NCBI GenBank assembly: GCA_904419875.1
Contig: CAJFTG010000009.1
Span: forward strand, 1 to 64,000
DNA length: 64,000 nt
Direction of reading: 5' to 3'
Source of the DNA: Candidatus Avimonas caecicola
GTDB taxonomy: Bacteria; Bacillota; Clostridia; Oscillospirales; Acutalibacteraceae
Shown here: positions 18,837 to 27,304 of the stretch, one piece after another
Numbering within the stretch: the first letter of the stretch is position 1
How the letters are laid out: the number at the start of each line of letters is the position of its first letter
The notes under the pieces: model-generated
Databases searched by the model: none
Seen by the model: only the letters and a program-made list of their open reading frames with translations
What the model was told of the DNA's origin: nothing
Translations under genes and position numbers: made by a program

Positions 18837-20324
18837 TCAGCCGTTGGCTTCCACCTTTTCGTTGAAGGTTTTCAGCTGCTCCTGCAGCGCGGCATTGACC
18901 ATCTCGTCGATCTGCGGGGCAACATCGGCGGCGTTGGCTCTGCCTTCGCGCACATCCGTGATCAGCTTGTTCACTTCATCGGTGAAAACGTTGCTGTAAC
19001 CGGGGACGATCTTGTTGATGTCGCCGCGGATGGAGTTCTCGGTGCTCTTGTACAGCGCCTTGAAGCCTTCGGTCAGGTTCGGGTTCTCGCCGAATTTGGC
19101 AACCACGTCCGGGTGCTGGGTGCAGGGGATGAACCAGGTCTTGAGCAGCTTGGTGTCGCCTTCGACAACCTGTCCGTCGCTGCGGGCCGCAAAGATGTCC
19201 AGGCGCTGGAGGTTGCCTTCCACGCCGTAGGTCAGCCACTTCAGAAGCTGGAACGCCGCGTCGGGCTGAGCGCAGGTGCTGGTCAGATACGCGCAGTCCA
19301 CATGGATCGGGGTTTTGACCGGGGTGTTCTCGTCAAGGCGCGGATACGGCCAGTAATCCCAGTTGATCTTGCATTCGCTGCGCATCCAGTTGTCGTTGTA
19401 GGTCGCGTTGGTGCAAAGGAGCGCCATGCCGTTCTTGAAGGTATAATGGGTGTCGTCCTTACCGGTCTCGCCGAACTTCTTGACATAGTCGCTGTCCAGG
19501 GAGGTCGTGCCGTCGTCGTTCTTGGGATACCGCATGGTCCAGGCTTCCAGGCCGGGAACGGCGCGCAGCTCCGCCAGGCGGTTCATCGCCGGCACCCACT
19601 TGTTGGTGAAATCAAACTTCTGGTTGACGTAATCATACGCCGGGTAGAAGAATCCGTCGTCCTGCGCGGAATACACCTGATCCAGATCCTCCAGGGTGGC
19701 GGCGCCGACGGTGTCGCTGGTGATCGCCGCGCGGAGCAGCTCTTCGAACTCGTCAATTGTCCAGTCATAGCTGGGCTTGTCGAGGTTGAGCTCGTCGAGC
19801 ATGTCGAGATTGATGGTGATTCCCATCGCGTTGAGCTGGCAGGGCAGGGCATACAGCTTGCCGCCGTAGGTGTACGGGTCGGTCATGCCGGAGGGCACGT
19901 AATCCGCTTCCCCGTCGTCCTTCATCAGGTCGTCCAGCGCCATGACAAAGCCGCTGGCCACTTGGGGAGCAAAGTCGTTCCAGTCGCACCACATCACATC
20001 GGGCATGCTGCCGGAACTGGCCTGGTTGGCAAGGAACTCGTTGAAGGCGCCCGAGGTGGAGCCCTCAAAGGAAATCTCAACGACCTCGATGTTCGGATAC
20101 TGGGCGCGGAACGCTTCCAGCACCGGCTGCAGCTCCGCTTCCTCCGCGACCGGATAGCCGATGGAAACCTTTCCTTCCATGGAATAGACCGAATCGTCCC
20201 CGCCGCCGCTGGTTGTACTGGTGCCTCCGCTCGACGTCTCCTCCGTCGAGGAGCAGCCGCCCATGACCGCCACGGACAATGCTGCCACAAAAACTGCCGA
20301 CAAGATCCTCTTCAACTTGAACAT
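18837..20324 (-). CDS. Extracellular sugar-binding lipoprotein (solute-binding family 1)
   Basis: A 495-residue CUT1-type substrate-binding protein. The signal ends in MGGCSS, followed by a Ser/Thr/Gly-rich linker. The mature part shows the family features: FRAQYPNIEVVEISFEG, MPDVMWCDWNDFAP, YALPCQLNAMGITINLDML and AFQLLKWLTYG. The ATG has AAAGGAGG 8 bases upstream. It lies between GH65 and the giant binding protein, so the locus has two different receptors for two permease pairs. The ligand is probably an alpha-gluco-oligosaccharide, judging by the neighbouring GH31 and GH65 enzymes. Confidence 0.92.
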   Translation of the reverse strand: MFKLKRILSAVFVAALSVAVMGGCSSTEETSSGGTSTTSGGGDDSVYSMEGKVSIGYPVAEEAELQPVLEAFRAQYPNIEVVEISFEGSTSGAFNEFLANQASSGSMPDVMWCDWNDFAPQVASGFVMALDDLMKDDGEADYVPSGMTDPYTYGGKLYALPCQLNAMGITINLDMLDELNLDKPSYDWTIDEFEELLRAAITSDTVGAATLEDLDQVYSAQDDGFFYPAYDYVNQKFDFTNKWVPAMNRLAELRAVPGLEAWTMRYPKNDDGTTSLDSDYVKKFGETGKDDTHYTFKNGMALLCTNATYNDNWMRSECKINWDYWPYPRLDENTPVKTPIHVDCAYLTSTCAQPDAAFQLLKWLTYGVEGNLQRLDIFAARSDGQVVEGDTKLLKTWFIPCTQHPDVVAKFGENPNLTEGFKALYKSTENSIRGDINKIVPGYSNVFTDEVNKLITDVREGRANAADVAPQIDEMVNAALQEQLKTFNEKVEANG

Positions 20325-20435
20325 GGATAATCCTCCTTTTCCCTTGAGTGATAATTTTATGCCAACGGCCGTGATTCACAGCCGCTGAAGCCTTGAGAGC
20401 ACGGCTTGCGCCGTCTGTTTGGCGTCGTCTCTCCT

Positions 20436-22634
20436 CTAACGGCCGAGACGCTCCACCTGCGCCCTTTTTCCGTCGATCTGCACCCGGTAGCGCTCGCCGC
20501 GGTATTGGAAGCCGAACCGCATCCCCGAAATCTCCCGGGGGAGCTGCGGGGTACAGGAAACGCCGTCGGCATCCGCCCACAGCCCGGCAAAGCCGAAAAC
20601 AAGAGCCTGCCAGGTCGCCCCCAGCGCCGCGGTGTGAATGCCTTCCCTCGCCGTGTTTTTCATCACGTCGCGCAGGTCCAGGAACAGGCTTTTTTCAAAA
20701 TACCGGCTCGCTTCCTCCGTCCGTCCGACCTGCGCAGCCATCAGCGCATGGATGCCGAAGCTCAGAGTGGAATCGTGCAGGGTTTTCGGCTCGTAATAAT
20801 TCCAGGCCGTCCGCTTCTGTTCCGGCGTAAAATCCTTGGGCCGCATGGCCATAAGCATCAGCACGTCGGCCTGCTTGAGCACCTGATAGCGCTGCAGACG
20901 GTCGTAGCTGATTTTGTGGTACAGGGGGATGTCGTCCTCCTTGTAATCGGCAGGATTGAGAGGCTCCAGCTTTTCAAAGGTGTCGTCCTGTATCCAGAGC
21001 CGGCGCTCCTCGTCGTAGCGGCGAACCGATTTCCGCATCCTGTCCTCCCAGGCCGCCGCTTCCTCCTCGTGAAAATCCAGCCGCTCGCGCAGGGATTCCC
21101 ACTCGCGGGGGTATTCCTTTTTCATCCGGGCCACGGCGTCCCGCGCCAGCCGCAGGTTTTCGGACGCCAGCCACACGGTGTACAGGTTGTTGGTGGTAAC
21201 GCCGCAGTATTCGTCCGGCCCCTTGACAAACAGGAGGTTGTAGCGGTCGGACGCTTCGTCGTAGGTAAAGCGTTCCGTCCAGTACCGCGCGGTCTGAATC
21301 AGGATTTCCGCCGCGCAATCACGGAAGAAATCGTCGTCCCCGGTCACCTCCAGATACCGGCCCACCGCATACGCGATATCCGCAGTGATGTGGATTTCAC
21401 AGCAGCCGGTATCCCAGGTGCCGCACTGCTCAAAGCCGGTATCCGAGGCCATCCACGGATAGCGTGCGCCGGGCAGCGAAAAGCCCCGTGCGCTCTTCAC
21501 CGCATCCTCCAGAGTGTGATAACGGTAAAGCAGGAGGTTTTTGGCCGCCTGGGGGTCGGTATGCAGGAACAGCGGCAGCATGAAGATCTCGGTATCCCAG
21601 AAATAGCAGCCCTTATAGCGGCCGTGCATCAGGCCGCGGGCGCCGATGCTGGCGTGCGGGTCGCTGCGGGGGTCGGTCTGGACGAGTTGGAAGATGTTGT
21701 AGCGCACGCCGCCCTGCCATTCATCCGGAGCATCCAGCTCCACATCGGCCGCCTGCCAGATCGCATTCCAAGCCGACGCCGTATCCTTCAGCATCCCGTC
21801 AAACCCGCGCTGCGCACAGGCGTCCGCCGCCGCGAGCGCCGCTTCGGCAGGGGACGCGCCGTCGCGGTAGCTGTACACCGCCACCAGCTTGTCGACGGTC
21901 ACGGCCTGGCCTTCATGAACGGGAATGACCGCCTTTTCTCCGGCAAAGGAATCCGCAAAAGCCGGCTCCCAGGCATAATTGCCGCCGTGGTCGTCCAGAC
22001 GGTATTCCATCGAAACCGCCCGTTTGGAGTAATCGGTCAGGGCGGTAAGCCCTCCGCCCTTCACCGCGGGCCGCAGAGTGATCCTCCCCCAGAGCTGCGC
22101 GACCTCGACGTTCTGGGTGAGCTGGTCGTCCGAAATGGGAAGATTCACCACCCCGCCGTCGATGCCGGCCGTCAGCGTCACCTCGCCGTCGTAGTTTTCC
22201 GGCGTAAGCCGGATGCGGACGCCCGCTGCATGGACATCCGCCATGCTGAGGAAGCGGACCGTCTCCACCCGCGTGCGCCGCCCCTCCGCGTCCGACGCGA
22301 CATACCGCCGGGTAAGCGCGCCGTTGCGGAAATCCAGTTCCTCACAGAAGCCGGTGCAGGTGCATTCCCGCAGCTCCCTTCCGTTGAGAACGAGGCGAAA
22401 CACCGAAAAATCCGGCTGGTTGACCATGTCGGTGGTTCCCGGCTTTATGTACTCGAAAAAGCCGGACAAAAAGGTGGACCGCTCGAATCCGTGTTTCTTC
22501 TCTCCCTCGGGCGGATAGCCCCGCACCCCCATATAGCCGTTTCCCTGGCTGAAGACGCTTTCCCGAAAATCCAGGGTTTCCTGAGAACCGTCCTCACAGG
22601 AAACGGACCAGGGGGAAATTTTCAGCAATTTCAA
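20436..22634 (-). CDS. GH65 disaccharide phosphorylase (maltose/kojibiose/nigerose phosphorylase family)
   Basis: A cytoplasmic protein of 732 residues that would split an alpha-glucobiose with phosphate into beta-glucose 1-phosphate and glucose. Family features include FDFRES-like and GNGYMGVRG near the N-terminus, KGCYFWDTEIFMLPLF, and KGPDEYCGVTTNNLYT, with the general acid at E475. The TTG at 22634 is chosen because AAAGGAGG lies 8 bases upstream. The ATG at 22670 has no good site, and the intervening codons are repeat-like. The pgmB gene in the locus would use its product. Which disaccharide is cleaved cannot be told. Confidence 0.9.
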   Translation of the reverse strand: MKLLKISPWSVSCEDGSQETLDFRESVFSQGNGYMGVRGYPPEGEKKHGFERSTFLSGFFEYIKPGTTDMVNQPDFSVFRLVLNGRELRECTCTGFCEELDFRNGALTRRYVASDAEGRRTRVETVRFLSMADVHAAGVRIRLTPENYDGEVTLTAGIDGGVVNLPISDDQLTQNVEVAQLWGRITLRPAVKGGGLTALTDYSKRAVSMEYRLDDHGGNYAWEPAFADSFAGEKAVIPVHEGQAVTVDKLVAVYSYRDGASPAEAALAAADACAQRGFDGMLKDTASAWNAIWQAADVELDAPDEWQGGVRYNIFQLVQTDPRSDPHASIGARGLMHGRYKGCYFWDTEIFMLPLFLHTDPQAAKNLLLYRYHTLEDAVKSARGFSLPGARYPWMASDTGFEQCGTWDTGCCEIHITADIAYAVGRYLEVTGDDDFFRDCAAEILIQTARYWTERFTYDEASDRYNLLFVKGPDEYCGVTTNNLYTVWLASENLRLARDAVARMKKEYPREWESLRERLDFHEEEAAAWEDRMRKSVRRYDEERRLWIQDDTFEKLEPLNPADYKEDDIPLYHKISYDRLQRYQVLKQADVLMLMAMRPKDFTPEQKRTAWNYYEPKTLHDSTLSFGIHALMAAQVGRTEEASRYFEKSLFLDLRDVMKNTAREGIHTAALGATWQALVFGFAGLWADADGVSCTPQLPREISGMRFGFQYRGERYRVQIDGKRAQVERLGR

Positions 22635-22639
22635 CTTTT

Positions 22640-22725
22640 CTGCCTCCTTTCCTCTGTTCCTCTGTTCCATTCTCTCTCCATATTTTCATTCCTGCTGTTT
22701 CCTGCTGTTTCCTGTTATTTCCCGC
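22640..22725 (-). repeat. Short tandem repeats upstream of GH65
   Basis: On the minus strand the mRNA reads repeated GGAAACAGCA units (about 2.5 copies) and, closer to the gene, repeated CAGAGGAA units. They fill the gap between the (alpha/alpha)6 enzyme and the GH65 start. The purine-rich strand is the transcribed one. Confidence 0.6.
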
Positions 22726-24544
22726 TTTCATTACCGCCCGCCCCGAAGGCCCGGTCGATGGCATAGGCCAGGAAGCCCGCGCAGGTGGCGAAAGCGTCTC
22801 CGGTGGCGCTCTCCCCCGTCACCTCATCCACGCTTTCGCAGGCGATGCCGTTGTCCATCACACAGCGCAGGAGATGCTCCCGCGCCGACTCGCGGTTTCC
22901 GGAAAGCAGGCTGTTGGCGATGCTCAGCACCCAGGGATGCGGAGCGTGGGGGCAGCCGATTTCCGCAATCGGGCAGCCGGCGAAGGAATAGGGATATTCC
23001 TTGCGGCGGATGACGGCCACCGTGTTCCTCCACACCTCGTCCTCCGGGGAGCAAAAGCCCCGGAACGGAAGGAGGAGCAGGCTTCCCGGCGGTTCGTCGT
23101 ACACATCCCAGCCGCCTTCCAGGTCGACCGACCAGGCGTACATCCGCTTCCCGTCCTTCTCCTTGACGCAGTGGACGGCGATCGCCTCCCTGGTCTGCTC
23201 CGCCATGCGGAGCAGCTCCCTGCACCGCTCGGCGGGCCAAATCCCTTCGTACAGCTCCGCCAGATCGCACAGGAGCCGCCAGACCAGCACGTTGTCATAG
23301 GTGATATAGGGATAGACGCGCAGGTCGTCGGTGGGCTGCAGCATGGTTTCATACAGCGCCGCCTCGGGGTGCTTCTTTTCGGCCAGGCGGCTCAAAATCC
23401 TTTCCACCCCGGAGGCGATTTCCGCCCGGGTGAGGACGGAACGGTCGCCGGTTTCCCGGACGTAGCCGGCCAGGGCCAGAACCGGCGCGCAGAGCTCATC
23501 CAGCTCAAAGCCGGGCTCCAGCACCGTGCCGTCGATAAAGCGGCTATGGATGCCCACATTGCGCCCCTGCCGTCCAAACACATACCCGAGCATCTCGCGG
23601 GCATAGGCGGGGTCGGCCATCAGGATGGCCGGAAAGCTCCACAGCAGGCTGTCCCGGTCCCAGTAAGCCGCGCTCACATAATACCGCGGGCTGCGGGAGG
23701 TGACCAGCACCAGCTCTTCGGTGTCCAGCGTCACGCCGGAACCGAAGAAAAAGCTGAAAAACATATTGACATTGAGCAGCTCATCCAGTTTCGGATTGCC
23801 GGCGGACCGCTCTCTTGCCGCCAGCCAGCGGCTGGTTTTCTCATATTCGGCGTCAAACCCCTGCCGGAGCATTTCCTTGGCGGAGGTTGCCGCGGCCACC
23901 TCCTCAAAGCCGACGCCGAACCAGTAATTTTCCGCATCCGCCGCGCCGGGCTCCAGCGTTTCCTCCCGGTACAGGCAGTAGGATACGGCGCCGTCCCGGC
24001 CCTGGCTGTACAGCGACCGGGTGCGGGAGGCCTCCGGCTGCTCGGTGTAAATGGGAGCAAAGGCGAAAAGGGAAACGCCCGCCCGCATATCCATGACAAA
24101 CGCATGGTTCCAGCCGCTGTTGTACGCGTGCATCTCGCCGCAGACCGGCTTGCTTTCGTTGATGGAATGAATCGTCCGTTCCCATCCGCCCTTCAGCCCA
24201 TAACGGACCGTATGCGGCCTGCCGTCCCCGTTGACCGCCTTCAGCCGGTAGCAGAACCCGCGCTCTCCCACCGGGGCGAGGAGGACGCCTTCCAGCCGGA
24301 TGCCGCCGGCCGCCGCGGTAAAGGAAGGGATCCAGTAATGGGCCCGTTCCCAAACAAAATCCTGTAACTCCACCGGCTCGCCGTCAACCTCCACAAACGG
24401 GACCATCAGCGGAGAACCGACAATTTCCAGCATTCCCTTCGCCGCCATGTAAAGGATGGAGATTCCCTCCAGCCCGCCGTCCGATTCCCGGATGGTCGGG
24501 AGGGAAACCGCCTCGTTTCCCGTTACCAGATAACGCTCCTTCAC
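22715..24544 (-). CDS. Glycosidase-like (alpha/alpha)6-barrel protein, family not assigned
   Basis: A protein of 609 residues without a signal peptide. The first about 220 residues look like a beta-sandwich with FVWERAHYWIPSF. The rest resembles six-hairpin glycosidases: SAAYWDRDSLLWSFPAIL, IHSRFIDGTVLEPGFELDE, DEPPGSLLLLPFRGF, and CPHAPHPWVLSIANSLLSG. It may belong near glucoamylase- or GH125-like enzymes, but I cannot assign a family with confidence. The start is GTG at 24544 behind AAAGAGGTGG. It lies between the cytoplasmic GH31 and GH65, implying action on imported oligosaccharide. Confidence 0.72.
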   Translation of the reverse strand: MKERYLVTGNEAVSLPTIRESDGGLEGISILYMAAKGMLEIVGSPLMVPFVEVDGEPVELQDFVWERAHYWIPSFTAAAGGIRLEGVLLAPVGERGFCYRLKAVNGDGRPHTVRYGLKGGWERTIHSINESKPVCGEMHAYNSGWNHAFVMDMRAGVSLFAFAPIYTEQPEASRTRSLYSQGRDGAVSYCLYREETLEPGAADAENYWFGVGFEEVAAATSAKEMLRQGFDAEYEKTSRWLAARERSAGNPKLDELLNVNMFFSFFFGSGVTLDTEELVLVTSRSPRYYVSAAYWDRDSLLWSFPAILMADPAYAREMLGYVFGRQGRNVGIHSRFIDGTVLEPGFELDELCAPVLALAGYVRETGDRSVLTRAEIASGVERILSRLAEKKHPEAALYETMLQPTDDLRVYPYITYDNVLVWRLLCDLAELYEGIWPAERCRELLRMAEQTREAIAVHCVKEKDGKRMYAWSVDLEGGWDVYDEPPGSLLLLPFRGFCSPEDEVWRNTVAVIRRKEYPYSFAGCPIAEIGCPHAPHPWVLSIANSLLSGNRESAREHLLRCVMDNGIACESVDEVTGESATGDAFATCAGFLAYAIDRAFGAGGNESGK

Positions 24545-24587
24545 GCCGCCACCTCTTTCTGTCTGTGCTTATGTTCTTCCTGTTTTC

Positions 24588-27284
24588 TCACGCCTTCGGG
24601 GAATACCGCCGGCCGGCCATCCGCCGGCCAAAGAATTCCGCCGTCTGAAGCGCCGCCTGCACCCCGTTCTCTTCCCCGGCAGCCGCCGCCTCTTCGCAGG
24701 CGCTTCCCCATGGAAACACCGTCACCGGTGTCTTCCATGCGCCCTCCAGCCCGGCGCGCCCGCCGCTCACGCGGAGCTCCAGCGCGTTGCCGAATTCGTC
24801 TTCGAAAGCCGCGGCGCTGTCGCCCGCCGCAATGAACGCCAGTTCCTCATACCCGTCCAGCCGGTTGGACACCGCCGCCCGCGGGTCGGTTTCCCCCGCG
24901 ACGAAACGATGGTTCATGTTCAGCGGGAGAACGCCCCCTTCCCGCAGGAAGACGGGAAGCCGGTCCAGCCCGCAGGATACCCAAACCCGGCAGGGGCCGC
25001 GGTGAGCTTCCCCGCTCCACAGGTCGTACCAACCGCCCTGCGGAAGATAAACCTCCCGGCCCGTTGCTCCCTCGCACACGATGGGAGCAACCAGCAGGTT
25101 GCGGCCGAGCATATATTCGTCGTCCAGTTCCCGCACCGCAGGGTCGTTCGGATAATCATAGACCAGATGCGCCATCATCGGCCGGACAGCGGCCGCGCAG
25201 TGCTGCGCCTCCTGCCACAGGTAGGGCAGCAGATTCATCCGCAGGTTGGCGAACAGACGGTAAATCGGCACGATCCGGTCGTCCCGGTTGGCCTCCGCCA
25301 TATTCCAGGGGCTGCGGTCGTTGTTCCAGTGATCCCGCGCGGTCATGTAATACTGACCATAGCGCGGTTCCGAATGGAACTGCATCACCGGGCAGAAGGC
25401 CGCCATCGCCGCGGAGCGGAGATACAGCTCGGTGGAAGGGAAGTCCCCCGCGAAACCGCCGATGTCGAAGCCCCAGAAGGGGACGCCCGACAGCCCGAGG
25501 GAAAGCCCCGCCGTCAGCTGGCCCCGCAGTTCCGACCATTCCGAGACCTGGTCGCCCGCCCAATGGATGGGGTGCCTCTGCCCGCCGGTATAGCCCGCGC
25601 GGCTGAACAGCACGCCCTGGCCTTCGCCCAGATTCTCCTCCAGGAAACGGTGATACGCGCCCTCGTACTGATTGGGGTAATCGTTGTGGGCCTCCTCCAC
25701 CGTCCGTCCGTCAAAAAGCCGGGCCGATTCGTCGAACAGAAATTCGCCGCCGTCGGTTTTGAAGCCCGCCACGCCGAGATCCAGAAGATACTTGCGCTTG
25801 CCAAACCACCACTTTACGGTTTCAGGATTGGTGAAATCCGGCATCAGGGAATTGCCGAACCAGTTTTCGGTAATCCGATAAGGCGTCCCGTCCTGATTGC
25901 GGATGCACAGCCGGTGCTGGATCGCATAGGCCTCGTCCATCTCCAGCTGGGCCGAACGGGGGCCCTGCTGGTATTTGACGACCGGGATCTGCCACAAGAT
26001 CAGCCGGACGCCGTTGTGCTCCAGCGTCTGGATAAAGCCGCGCGGATCGGGCCATTTCCCCTCCGGCGGAAAGGTAAAGTCCTCATAGGTGAAGGAGCCC
26101 TCCGCCTTCGGCGTGTACTGCGCGTCGTTCCATATGTAGAAAGTCTCCTCGTCGCTCCACGCCTCCAGCACCTGGACGGTGGCCGGGATAGCCAGCTCGT
26201 TCATCCGGCGGATCTGCTCCAGCGCCTCCTGCTGGGAGTTCCACCCGTTGGAGGACATCCAGGGTCCGAACGCCCATTTGGGCGGGAGCGCCGGCATCCC
26301 GGTGTATTCGGCATACTGTGCCAGCTGCTGCGCCGGCTCTCCTGTGAAGAAGCGGCCGGAAAACAGCCTGCCGGTCCGCGGGCAGCGGGAATGCATGACC
26401 ACCGCAACCCTGTCCGGATGTTCCGTTTTGCGGAAGGAAAACCGCGTCCGCCAGTCTCCCTCCTGCAAAAAGCCGACGCCTTTATCTGTGTAAAAAAACG
26501 GGATGGGGAAATAGGTTTTGTCCTTCTGATGGGCGTATTGCTCCACCACCGCCGACAGCGGGGATTTGCCGAGCTGATTGACCGCGTCGAACTTTTCTCC
26601 CAGCCCATAAACCGCTTCGCCGGAAACCATCAGCTCCTGCTCCGCTTCGTACACGTTCCCCCGCCGGTCCATCCAGAGCGTAAGCCGGCCGGGCAGCTCG
26701 GCAAGCGTCCCTTCCGACGCCGAGAGGAAAACGGAACCGTCCGCCGTCTTGAGGGCCAGCGGGGAAACCAACGGTTTATTTTGTGTGGTAAAATTACTTT
26801 TGTATGGTGAATCTGTCAAATAAACGTTTAAGTTGTAGTAGAAAACAGAATCCCGTTCCGTAACAACGCTCCACACGCACTCGGTATTATCGGCCTTATA
26901 CTTCGCCCGAACCTCCCGTTCGGTGTGTTCGACCTCATAAGGCGCCTCCAGCGTCACCCGGTGCACCGGAGAAAAGCGGAACACCGCGCTTTCCTCTTCT
27001 CCGCCTTTATCATGCGCCTTGAACTGATATTCCACCTGCTCCGCCCCACACGGGCAGGAGAAGGAAAACACGCGGGAACAGTCCTCCCTTTTTTCAGCCT
27101 GCACCTCGCGCCATTCCGCCGAAGGAACGGCCCTCCACCACAGGACGGCGTCAGCCTCTCCCTGCGCCTCGTCCAGCCGGCAGCCCACCGTTACGCGGGC
27201 GCCCTCCTCCGCATACAGCGGGTCCCGCTGAAAGCCGGTGGATATATGCGGAAACAGTCCGCAGGGCAGATGCTTGATCTTCAT
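24588..27284 (-). CDS. Cytoplasmic GH31 glycoside hydrolase
   Basis: This 898-residue GH31 protein has no signal peptide, so it is intracellular, unlike its two paralogues in the locus. It has the same N-terminal beta-sandwich (DPLYAEEGARVTVG) and the GH31 barrel. The nucleophile is D511 in GFKTDGGEF and the acid/base is D578 in HWAGDQVS. The ATG at 27284 follows GAGGAGG at 8 bases. It lies only 20 bases after the lacI stop and is therefore probably co-transcribed with the regulator. It presumably opens the oligosaccharide imported by the ABC systems. Confidence 0.9.
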   Translation of the reverse strand: MKIKHLPCGLFPHISTGFQRDPLYAEEGARVTVGCRLDEAQGEADAVLWWRAVPSAEWREVQAEKREDCSRVFSFSCPCGAEQVEYQFKAHDKGGEEESAVFRFSPVHRVTLEAPYEVEHTEREVRAKYKADNTECVWSVVTERDSVFYYNLNVYLTDSPYKSNFTTQNKPLVSPLALKTADGSVFLSASEGTLAELPGRLTLWMDRRGNVYEAEQELMVSGEAVYGLGEKFDAVNQLGKSPLSAVVEQYAHQKDKTYFPIPFFYTDKGVGFLQEGDWRTRFSFRKTEHPDRVAVVMHSRCPRTGRLFSGRFFTGEPAQQLAQYAEYTGMPALPPKWAFGPWMSSNGWNSQQEALEQIRRMNELAIPATVQVLEAWSDEETFYIWNDAQYTPKAEGSFTYEDFTFPPEGKWPDPRGFIQTLEHNGVRLILWQIPVVKYQQGPRSAQLEMDEAYAIQHRLCIRNQDGTPYRITENWFGNSLMPDFTNPETVKWWFGKRKYLLDLGVAGFKTDGGEFLFDESARLFDGRTVEEAHNDYPNQYEGAYHRFLEENLGEGQGVLFSRAGYTGGQRHPIHWAGDQVSEWSELRGQLTAGLSLGLSGVPFWGFDIGGFAGDFPSTELYLRSAAMAAFCPVMQFHSEPRYGQYYMTARDHWNNDRSPWNMAEANRDDRIVPIYRLFANLRMNLLPYLWQEAQHCAAAVRPMMAHLVYDYPNDPAVRELDDEYMLGRNLLVAPIVCEGATGREVYLPQGGWYDLWSGEAHRGPCRVWVSCGLDRLPVFLREGGVLPLNMNHRFVAGETDPRAAVSNRLDGYEELAFIAAGDSAAAFEDEFGNALELRVSGGRAGLEGAWKTPVTVFPWGSACEEAAAAGEENGVQAALQTAEFFGRRMAGRRYSPKA
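26791..26832 (-). promoter_or_regulatory. Promoter- and operator-like sequence inside the cytoplasmic GH31 gene
   Basis: On the minus strand a perfect TTGACA (26814-26819) is followed, after exactly 17 bases, by TAATTT (26791-26796). The palindrome TAAACGTTTA (26821-26830) abuts the -35 box. The stretch is an AT-rich patch in a GC-rich coding sequence. It could drive the distal part of the operon, or it could reflect codon choice alone. Confidence 0.4.
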
Positions 27285-27304
27285 GGGCTTCCTCCTCGCA
27301 TATG

